From Himantopus leucocephalus (Eukaryota; Chordata; Aves; Charadriiformes; Recurvirostridae): a stretch of 64,000 nt of DNA. This document shows positions 40,801 through 52,800 of this stretch, piece after piece. Every line of letters begins with the position of its first letter. Positions within the stretch are counted from its first letter, which is position 1. Under the pieces are notes generated by a model. It had not been told where the DNA came from. It saw nothing but the letters and a program-made list of their open reading frames with translations, and ran no database searches. The translations under genes and the position numbers were made by a program. The DNA lies in the NCBI GenBank assembly GCA_003993805.1, contig RSEF01000014.1:2171941-2235940 (forward strand), written 5' to 3'.

Positions 40801-43800
40801 CTTAAGCCACCGAGCTTTTCCTTGATGAGCAGTAAACTCGCAAAAACCCTATTTGCACTTTCAGGGTGCTCAACAGATGTGTCATCCCACTGAGTGCCGC
40901 GTGCATCCCCGCGTACACCAAGACAGACACGGCCTCCTCCACAGCTGGCCTCTCCAGTGACGCTGGTCGTCCTGTTTGCCAGCGACCTCCAGTTACCACC
41001 AAAACTGCTCTCTCATCATTTCCCTCAGAAGCTGTAATAATTAACCTCAGAAATATAGGGAAAAGTTGTTTAAATGCGTTTAAATTGTTTGATGTAATTT
41101 CTTCAATCTTAAAGAAGAAAATGCATTCTGCAAGGAAGGGGTATTAATGAGCTACTTCTTCTGGTCTCCTTCCGTTAACCTCTGGCAGAAGAGAAATTCA
41201 TGTTCTTTAGGTTCTTACAAATAGTATCAAACCACACCGTACAGAATTATTTCCAAAAACCCTATAGTTTAAAAACACCTCTTCGAACCAAAACATGTTA
41301 CTTTGATAATCATGTTATATACTGGATATCATTTCCGTACTGGTGGCCTTCTTTGTCATTCCTTTCAAGGCTTTAGCTACTGCATTTCTGTTATTGTGGC
41401 CTCCGAGTGATGCAAAATGGTCTTCACATATGTAGAGATGCTATATTTACCCTTTGTTATAACAAAGCCTTTGGCTGGTACGTTTTGGTCTCCCTGAAGT
41501 CAGCAGTCCAATATGCATTTCTAGCTCCGTAAGTGCAACGTGCATCATCATCCGGGCACCTAAGCTCACCACACCAACTCCATGTCCATAGATACTGTTA
41601 GTCCAAAAAGGAGGACTGATAAAACCATCCTGGTTTTAGATCAGGTCTCAGCACTTTTTTAAAAGGACAACAGCAAAGTAGCAGCTTTGTCTTAGTGTCT
41701 TTAATCAAAGTTTCCCTTATCCATAATGTATTTCTTGCTCACCAACCAAGGATTATCAGAACTGACTAATGCAATGTGCAGAACTCCTTTATATGAACTT
41801 CGTAAGTGATTCATAGACCTTCTGAAATGGAAAGTATTTATACATTAATATGAAGTAGCTACACAGCTCTAAGTGGAACCTGCCATCAGCCTTAGTATCT
41901 GGAAAACACAGGAGTTTAACTATTTTAAAGCATTTACATTAGTATTTGAATCACAAGCAGATCAAGCATGTTGCCAGCCGAGACTCTGCTGTTCTCTGTT
42001 TCTCATTTCATGAATGAATTATTTATAGTCGACACATGAAAAAGCCAAGATACACAAGGACAGAGAAAGAATTAAAATGTGTTCAGCCTTCATTCACTGT
42101 TCCTGATTTGAAATGCTTAAATGTGTGACCTTTTTATTACGTGAGTATTTCAGCAATTTATACACCTAAATCATACTGGAACCCTCTTTAAGGGCCTCCC
42201 CACTATTATGTTTGTTAATTCTATAATGTTTAAGCGTTGCCAGGTGGTGCTGTTGGCAAAGTGCCTTCTCCAAACCAAGGAACCTTTTACAGGATCATAG
42301 AATTACGCTCAACCGAAGTCCTGCATCCAATATCCAGATTATGAATGGATTTTATTTGGCAACTACTAACCAACCAGTATATATTCCTGCAAGTAAACAG
42401 CAGCATGGATATATAAAGTTACTGCAAAGAAACGACAGATCAAATTCAAAGCTCTACAAAAAAATTTCTCTCTCCTGTGTTACATGGAAGAGGTACAAGA
42501 AATTCAGTATTCATATATTGCAACTTGGGGAGAAAAAGTTTTGTTCTGTCCCTCTCCAGTTGTCTCTAAATGCTCGTTCTGAAGTACATGTATCCATTTC
42601 CATAGCAACGGAGCTGGTGTGCATGCCTCTGCTTATATACGTTATTCACAGCTGAGCCTGATACCATACACGATGCGTGCAAGCTCTTCTAAAAACACCC
42701 GAGCTCACATGCAATCAAGTTTACTTCTTCAGAGGGGTGCGACAACACCAGAAAAGACTAATCACCTAGACAGATGTGAATTTACCTCCTGAATATTCAA
42801 AAACTTCAGTATCAGTGATTAGTAGCTGTCAAAAAACTTTAGCAATTTTAATCTTTGAGTATAACATGTATTTAAAAATAACATAAAATCTCTCTTTTCA
42901 GTACCTGTAAAAAACAAATGTCTTTTTGTGGTTTCCTTCCTTTTCTCTAAGCAGGGGTTCAAAAGGCGAAGGAGTTGTAACACCCGCTCTTCTCTACGAG
43001 ACTCTGTCAGGCAAGCGTCATTCATCACCAGGTAAGGGTAAATCTTTCCATTATGGCCTCGGATATAGAGTCTTCTAGCCGCAGTGTTGTGTTTCTGAAC
43101 TATCTCCACTCTGGGCATAAACCTATCGGGAAGAAAGGGACATTAAAGCACCCGAGCTAATAACCTCCGATATTAAATCATGATGTAAAAAAAATAAAAC
43201 AAAACAAAGAAACCACCAAAGCAGTAAGGCAGTGCAACTGTCTTACACGGTACAACTCCACTATCCAACTAGCCCAGGGTTTCTCTTTTGTAGTCAAACA
43301 CTCTTCTGTTTATTTCTTTTTAAGAAAACACAGTTCTTGAGCAAAACTAATCATTAGATCAGACCTTTATCGCTATTTTGAAGATTAGTACCTCTATTGA
43401 CTACAATAGAACAACTAATCCCAACTTATATCAACATAAAATAAAACAAAATATGCTCTTCATAGAACAGTACCGTTGCTTAGTGAGGCACTGTAAAATC
43501 ACCAGAGGAGGAGAAAGTAAAGGTGTTATACCAAAGTATGACTCTATAGATGTAATTTAAACATATGAAATGTACACAACATCTACTTTTGCAGAGCGGA
43601 CGGATGGAGGAGGTTTGCATTTTCCCCTGTTTTCAGAATTACAGTCCCCAAAGGGTATTTTTAGGTTACCTTGCTATCTTGATGTAGTAATGTGTTGGCT
43701 TTGGCATAAGGAATTCTCCAGGTATCTCTACTTCTGCAGTTTGAGCTGAAAAATTACTTAGAAAGCGGCACTTTTCCTCTATGAGGAAGAACTTTGGAAG

Positions 43801-46800
43801 CTGTTTAGTTTTTGCCTCCAGAATTTTGATCCATTTCTTCAGTTTAGAGATAAGATTGTGCAGTTTCATTGACCCGGGCACACTGAAGTCAAAGTCTGAA
43901 AGAAAAAATAAAAAATATAGACATCCTCAGCATTTCAAATTCTGTACAGGGTATTTAACTATCAAGAGTCTGAAGTCCGCATTTTCTAAGAGGTTCATTC
44001 AGCCACATGCCCTCAAGCAAAACCCATGAAGGAGTCCCACACAGAGCACCCCCCGTACGCAGAACAGCATCACACCGCACTCAAACGCTCCAGTAAAGTG
44101 GAAAGCTACTGCGATCAGCAGCTCACGCAAGAGAAGGAAAGCACACTACCAAGCAAGTCCAGCAGAGAAACACGGCTGCCTCTGAACCCTGAACACAAAG
44201 GAAAACCAGCAGGTTCAGCCACACAGAGCAGAGACAGAAGAACCACGAAGGAGGCGTCCGAGTGCGGTCAGTATAGCCCATACACCAGCGGCAACACTAC
44301 AACAGTTGGCGCTGGAGGAGAACACGTCATACAGTTCCGTCGTGCAAACCGAACGCACACATCGAGCGCGCTGCCTTTAAAAGACCGGCTCTGTTGAGTA
44401 TTTCATCTCTACAGAAAACCTTTTAATAAAGTCCTAAAATCACATATAACTTAAACCTGCCAGAATCTACCTCTTTACTGTACACAGCTCTAAAGTATTC
44501 TCTATTATCTGGTAAATAATGAACTTCCCAAGACTTTCCTGTTTTAGTCATGCAAACATTAGAAAAGCAAACTGTGAAAATTTTAAATACTATTACTGTA
44601 CTTAACTGTCTATATACTGCAACCAGACAGACCGCACAGAAAGAAGGCAGTAATAAACCAAATGATTACATCAGATCATTTAGTGAAAGAGGAAAAGTAA
44701 GCTTATTTTACAGTCTAGCCATGTAATTTTCTCCCTGTTTCATTAAAAGTGATTTATTTATTTAAAATCAGTGGAGGCTTTTTTACTTTTAAAAGAGATG
44801 AAAGAGCCTCAACTGAGGATGCAACGTAGAATCTGTGAGCAACCGCAGGACAAGTAGTAAAATTGCTGTTACTATTATTCTCCTATTCTGAGCTGCAAGA
44901 AAATTCTTACTCTTTCCGGGCTCAGGTACCAACTGCATGCCACCACAGGAAGAACAGATATGACGGCCTCGGCAAAAATGACAATATTATGCAAACAGCC
45001 CGCTCTTTCCTTTGCAACATGCAGTACTGCAGCGTGGAACTCTCCTCTGGCCCCCATGCAAGGGAAGGGAGAGCTTTCCCAAGGTCAATACACCGTTTTC
45101 AACAGACCGCAAATATTCTGTAACAGAAATCACTGCGGTATCGGCCCTGTTCTGGGCCAACAGCAATGCCACCTTCTCAGCACTGCTTTCACTAGGTTCC
45201 AGAACACAGCCAATAAATATGCTGGAATCTCCCAAAAGAGGGAAAATGAATAAGCCATATACATGAAATTATGGTTCGGCACTTCAATACCACAACAATG
45301 AGAGATTTAATAGAATTGGATAAGAAGATAAACTGATTGTTCTGTAAACCTCATTAGTTACGGCATCCCAAATTGTGCACGTTAACGAACAGATTTGAAT
45401 TTTGAAAAAGCATTTCTATACCAGAGTCTAAAAGACGCCATTTTAAGTTCAACATGGTACAGGGGAAAAAGCAACAGCAAGAAAGAAACACAGAATGTCA
45501 ATTCGGTATTTCTGCGATTTACAGCTAAAGCAGAACAGAATCTTCATTATGATTCAATGCAACAGCAAATCAGTCTCAAAAATGAGTCTGAATCTTATTG
45601 CAGAACCTGCCTTTCAGTATGGCACATACACACAAGATTTTCCTATGCTGACAAAACCCCAAACAAAACAATCGTGAGTGCTGCTCAGGGGAGAAATTAA
45701 TTTGACCACATAAATGTGCTACAAGCATCTATCTCCAAGCATGCTACCAGTGAATGCAGTACAGGCGCACAGCAATTAATGCATATAAAAGTTTTTTTCA
45801 ACCACAATTAAAGCCACTCAAAACTCTGCTTATCCACAAGACTTGCTCCCACAAACAAGCTCAGAACATTTCTTCTGTTAGCCTGAAGAGTTCAGATCTT
45901 TCTATACGTACACTCTTTTTCTCCAAGTTCTCTTCTTTACATGTACAGGATACTATTACCAAATAAATAATGCAGTCTGGGATCCTTTCATTTTGCTATT
46001 CTGTCACTTAAACAAAGTATCAGTGACTATACAACCCACCGTATTCGTTGTGCATCCACAATATACTGATACCTAAAAGCCATCAGTGAAAGCCTTAAGT
46101 CTACTCGCCTAAACCAGAGCAAACACCAACACGCACAAAATCCTTTCCACTCCTATATATAAAAAAAAAAAGTCTATAGTGAAAAATACAGTTTTGTATT
46201 CATGGATGTTAGAAATTAGTGTAACTCTGTAATATTCCCTTTTCTTTTTCTACCTGGTGTGGGCAGTGCATCTATTGCAGTATCACTGTAAAAGACTCAT
46301 TGTAACCCCAAGCCTACCCTCTAGTGAGCAGCGGGAGTAAATCATCTCACGGAGTGACAAACTTCCTGAGTCATTTATCTCCGGAATCTCTCAAGTTCAG
46401 GAAAGTATCCCCAAATTGCAACTAGTTGTTGTGCTGATGTAAATCACCAAAGTAGTAAAAATATGCATCAATATATATGCCTTACAAGAAAAGTCGTTCC
46501 GTTCACCACGAGAATAGCTGTAGTTTGTGGAAATGCCTGGTTTAGGATTTCTGTTGTTGTTTTGTTTCCCAGTGCCAGATGGGAAAAACAGGGAGTTCAA
46601 TTAGTCTTTTTGCTCCTGCCACAGAGAGCCCCCGAGAAGGAAAACCACTTCAGCTGGCAGGAAGGGAAATACGAGACCAGACACCCTTTGTGTACAAAGT
46701 CTCTCTCCTTTGCAGACATCTTGATCTATAGAAACAGCATTTTTGTTTCAAACAAATCCACTTTTTCAGTACTGACTACTGGAGAACATCCTTCTCAAGC

Positions 46801-49800
46801 TAACACGTGCTGGTCTACAATATCTTACTACTGACAGCACCTTGTCCTGAGCAGAATGGGAAGTTTACCTCCGTCTTTACTGGAGATACCCACAGGAGCC
46901 ACGACACAGCCTGCCCCCGACGCAGCTCGCTCTCTGTTCGCAGGGCTGCTACAGATGTTGCAGTGTGAGAGATGTATTTCAAACAAACACGTTCATTCAA
47001 AGTCTCCAGTGCCTCAGAAATTGCTGTCCGAGTCCACCCAACCCAGCATAACTGGCAAGTTCTTGCCACAAACCGGGGGCACAATCTTCCCCGCAGTGAG
47101 ACAGACCTCAAAAATCCTGATGGTCCTGAGGGACAACCAGATAAAGCTTCACACTTGTTGAGTGGGGGCTGAACCATCACTTCTCATGAAGCAACACAAA
47201 AAAGAATACACTTGAGTTAGGAAAATTAGAGTACCAAACCCCTGTCCCTGCAAAAGCCTTGACCTACAGAACATGAACACAGCATTAAAAAACAAAGAAA
47301 ACACCTCCAAACTAAGACTTCACAACTAAAAAACCCCTTTCTGCTGCACTGGCAGAAATAGTTCTCATCAGTTAAAGTAACAGGCGATTAATGCTTTTGG
47401 AGCAAGCAACAGTCCACTTGTAAGATTTAAAGGTTCTTCTGAGCAGAGACAAAGCCCCCCCCGCTCACACTGGAAGCTCCTGAGCCAGCGTCCCCTACAA
47501 AGCCAGGACTCCCACCACGCAGATGCCACCGGAAGGTAGGCTTGGCTGCACGGAGCGGCTGGAATTCTGCGTGTACGACACTGGGGAACATCCAAGCGCT
47601 CTCCAAGACAGAGAGCTGTCTCGCCTCAGAAGTGATTATTCAGACATTTATATACTCTCTACTTTCCCAAAGGTTCTTTTTAAATTCACAAGACCTTTTG
47701 GAAAGCACCAACAAACAGGACAAATCTCAGGGACAGGTGAGCGGAAATACGAAGGAGGACTTGTGCTTTATCGCTCAGCTCCAGAGAACCAAGACTGCGA
47801 AGACCAGACCAAAGTCAAATATGACGCTAACTCCAATCTCTTGATCTGGATTTTCTGGATAACGTCCTGTTATCAAAATCCTTTAATGGAAGTAACGAAA
47901 GAGCTACCCAAGTGATGCTATGCTCACTCTTGAGAAAAGAAAAAAAATACCTTTCAACAGGCTGAAAATTAGTAACAGAGCTCTTCCCCCTGCCCTCTCC
48001 CCACACTTCAGAGCAACAGTAGGACTTGAAGGAGCTTCCTCCTGATTACAGAGTTTCCATTCGCAGCACAGAATTCATTGTGCTGCATGCCAAAACTCAA
48101 GAAAATTATCTTGCCCTTTAGGGGTATATTTTGGAATTTTCCATTCGTATTCAGCTTCAGTGGAGAGATGGTTGCAGCAAGAAGCAGGATCCAAACTCTA
48201 AACTATCATCTGCCCACAAAAGAACAATTGAGGCAGTTTTCCTCCTCCTTTCACTGCTGAGAGAGGTCTCAAAGGGAGCACTTCTCAGCATTTGCCTGTT
48301 CTTTGATGTCAAAGGTTTAGCAGAAAAGGAAAGAAGGAACAAAGAACAGATGGTCACAGAACTACGCATTTGAAGTTCCGGGGAAAAAAAATTCAAAGAA
48401 AAATTTAGTTTTAAAATATATAATGTTAGGATGGAAAAAGATGACCTATCAAAGCTCCAACGGTCCAGACAGCTGCAGACAAAGTATTCAGAATGTGAGA
48501 AATGGCGAAGAGTCCCCCAGCGGCTCTGAGCAGGAATCAAGATGCAGCTCAAATGTTGGTGGAAGAGATTATGCAACCAAACATAGTTGAAAGTGTCTAT
48601 GAAACAGAGCTGTCAACATTAATCTGGAAATAACTGAAGAAAACAGTTTACTCCAAGAAAGCTCCTCAGCTTGGGTACTTCTGAAATGGAAGGCGACCAC
48701 TGCAATTATCCGTCCATCATCCAAACGCAACTGGTACCCAGAACCAGAACAACAACCAACCGTGGACCTTCCAGTGTGACAAAGGGCCACAGCAGGCACG
48801 ATTTACAGATGCTTTCTCATACGTTAGAACAGTCTTTGCTATCTTCAGTATAGTGATTATAATCCTATTCGTTTATTTATGTACATTTTACTGCTATTGC
48901 AAAATTAATAAAAAATTTATTTTCATTTTCTGCATAATGAATTAAAGTACAAAAATGCATAAGTATATCGATCAGTTTAATTTCTTCTGTTTTCTCACAC
49001 TTCATTTGCAAATTAAAACACTAAATTTATTAGACTGAAATAAAATCAAATCTAGCACTAAGCAAAATACTTATTTTAATCCTGTTTACTCATACTTGAA
49101 AAATAAAACATTAACTCTACTTTCTGTATTTTTTTGTTAAAATTACTTATTATTAAACTGAAGTTTACTAAGAAACACTTCGCATTTTATAACTTTACAT
49201 GATTTTCATGTCCAGGCCTATGTTGGTGTTCTTTATTTAATATGTGGTTCCATGTAATTCTTTATAAATGCTATGATTAGACAGCAAACCTGAAAAACTT
49301 AAATGCCATTTATCTATCATAAAGACATGCAAAAAAATATACAACAGCATATAAAAGCAGAAAATTCNNNNNNNNNNNNNNNNNNNNNNNNNNNNNNNNN
49401 NNNNNNNNNNNNNNNNNNNNNNNNNNNNNNNNNNNNNNNNNNNNNNNNNNNNNNNNNNNNNNNNNNNAAAAAAAGTACAAAGAACTTATTTCAAACAATG
49501 TGTTGTCTGGAAAATTACATGATGAATGCATGCTGGACCAGGCAGTTTTACCCTGGTAATGATGTTGTCTCCACATGAAAATGCTGCTCCAGTGGGACAA
49601 ATCATCTGACACAATAGGTAACCTGTTCCTCCAAGTCTTTACAACAGTCTTCATATCATGTAAGCTGTTGTTCCTCCCCAGATTAGTTGGTTGCAATCCT
49701 GCATTTATTTGGGCTGCTTCTTGAAGTTCAATTATTTGTTGTGCTGCCTAGAAAACATGAAACGTTACAAATATCATAAAGGATAGTACAATAAGCTGGC

Positions 49801-52800
49801 TGATTTCATTGTTAGAAAAAGGAGGTCTCTATGAACGACGCCACCTTTAAATGATCAAGTAAAGACAAAACTATTTACGCTGCTTTAGGGACCTGTCAAT
49901 CAGTTGCATAAATGACCTTTAACCAATCTAATCATTAACAAAACAGCAAAATAATCCATGAGATGGATTCAACACTTTAGTCATTGACCGAAACGTTGAA
50001 CTCATCCACTGAATCACCTGCACAGAATTTATACCAATGGGTCACTAGTCTTAATAAACAAACAATTTTTTTTTCAAAAGAAATAAAGGTGCCATAAAGA
50101 ACTTTCTTACATGCTCGCAGAAGGTCCCTGCATAACTTCAGGCTCCTCTCCTCTCCAGGGATGGAGTACAAGTAGCAAGCAGTTTATTCCAGCACACCTC
50201 CTTCTGACAAAACCTAAATGCCCTAACATTATTTGGTTGCAAAAAGGCACTACTGATCTATACTTAACGTTTGCTTGCTAGGTTTAACTTTCGGCAACTC
50301 TGACGTGTCTTTCCTTGATAGTATAAAGTTAAAAATTCCCTCATCCTTTCTTTTGTTTTAAACTGCAAATGCTTTCACAAATTATCCCTCAAATGGTAGT
50401 GTCTTGCTTTTAAGAAGCATTTTTTTCTTTAAAAACAAACAAACAAAAAACCCCACCACACCAAAGGAAAGAGAGTTTACTGGAATTTACGCTTCCTCTT
50501 CACACCCACCCTTTTCCCCACACATACCTAAGCGAAACCACAGGACAGAATCACGTTCTCACGTACAGGTTTGAACTTCCTACACCAACCCTCATCACAG
50601 AAAAGCACAAGGGAATATATATATAGTGTGCTAAATACAAGGATCAAGTAAAAATACTGACCTTAAACAAACCTTTTAACAGAACTTTTAAGAATTAAAA
50701 CCCACAACTTTTAAAGAACTTACTAATTCCCTGATCATGATCTGACTTCTTCATAGAAACTGGAATGTACAGAAATACTGCCTACATGCTCCTGAAGGTG
50801 TTACTTTAAGATATTCTCCAAAGACTTTAGCTTTGAGAAGGTACTTAAGTTTAGAACGGTTTTTCACTGACATCTACTATCCTCGGATTAACGAGAGGAA
50901 TGGACAGAAAATGGCAGTAGTCTCAAACCTACTGAAGGCAGCAGACATTTTGTTAAAACTTCAACAACCTGAGGAAAAGGCCCACAAACTTTAAGGGAAT
51001 TTAATTACCTGTAGTACAATAAAACCAATGTAGTATTCTCTGAGCTACCACTTGGCAGATAACAGTTGTATTCATTGCTAATCAACCAAATAAGATAACT
51101 ATTTGAAAAAAAAATAAAAAAGGCAGTCCAAATTTACAGAGTGAAATCTCTTGAAACAAAATAAATTAAACAAAGTAATATTTTCCTACCATCATCTCAG
51201 TATCAGCTCTCACAATAGCTTAACCTTCATCCTACACCCATTCATCACGTAAATTTAATTTTCTCACAGGTATTTAATCACATACTATCTGATATTAAAA
51301 AAAAGTAATTACTGCAGTGCAAACTCATGGCTGCATTTGTACCTCTGTCAGTCATTGACTAATTTATCATTTCTTCATGAGGGATATATACATATTAGAT
51401 TATTTTAAAAGCTTGTTTTAATTGATATCTGAAAGCATTTAAATACTTTATTTAGCAATACTAATCCTTTCATGCTGCAGATACTGCCATTCTTAGGGGA
51501 GGAAAAACTTGAAATATCAGTGAAAACTCAGCAGGAAGGAATTAATTCCATCAAGAAGCCTTCTAGTGGCATTGTATCAGCTCAATGGAATGAAATGTAC
51601 CTATTTACTTGACAACTTGCTCTCAATACGGAGGAAACTTCATATTCATTCACTTTATCTGAGACATCAACTTACACTATAAAAATTCGGAGGAGCGGGC
51701 GGCTGTGTCAGCGCTCCCCACAGGTACAGTCACTTCAGCAGAGGCACCGCAGACCGTGCGGAATCACCCCCGGCGGGACACGGCGTGAAACTCCTCATGT
51801 TGGGTAGAACGGCAGCAGCCGCCGTGGANGCAAGGCCCTGCACTCCTGCGGGTGAGCGTCACCAGCAGCTCTGGGAGCGACCTCCGTCCCTGCTGCGACA
51901 CCGCAGAGGGGGCGGCACCGCGGTACTCCGGGATGGCTCCCCCGGGGGGACGGGTGCCCTCAGCGGTACCAAGAGCCAGCCCTCGGCAGGTACGCGTTTG
52001 TCGGGACGCCTCAACAGGGACGCAGTCAGCCTAAATCACGAACGAACGGCGTGTTTTGCGCCCATCACGTACTGCCTGACAAACCCGTCCCGCCCCAGCC
52101 CCGCGGCCACGCACTGGCTGCAGCTGAACAATACCGACCACAGGACACAACCGCCAGTTTCAAGAAGCTCACGGAAACATCTCAAGGCCAAATCCCACCT
52201 TTAAAGATGAGTTTAGGCACCTACTTCCATTCCATTACACCTGGCAGTAACATCTACTCTCAAAAATGCTTCTCTTACAGTTGCAAAATGAATTATTTAT
52301 ATAATTAAATCCAAGAGAAAACCAAAGTGTGTTGACATTTCATACATTTGAAGGGGAAACAGGAGTCCATTTTTGTCATGGCCAAACATGTGCAAAAGTT
52401 GCAGAGGACACAAGCCGTGCATTTTTCACCATGTAATACACGGTATTTCATTCGCATAATAACTACACTTCATGTTCTGTATTATCAGAGTTGTGCCAGC
52501 TGCTTCCCAAAAATATTTCTGAAGGTCTGCAAAAAATAGTCTCAAGTTCTTACAAGCTCCTCCTGACAGGACAAGAAGCAAGTACTTTTCCCTAAATTTC
52601 TAAGTGGACCACTTGCGAGTAACGTGTATGCCAAAGAGAAGGACAAAAAGCACAGGATTGTCAATGTTGTGGGAACAAAACAGAAGATTTCTCACAGCAA
52701 AAATAAAGGTGTACCTGGTGTACAGCACCTTAAAACCAGTTTACATTTAAATAAATGCTGGAAAACAGTACACTCTCTGCCTTGTAACATTTAGCGATTT

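Noticed and set aside
42290..42340. GGATCATAGAATTA as a CR1 tail
   Set aside because: Only the tail-like word is present and no element body follows, so chance is as likely.
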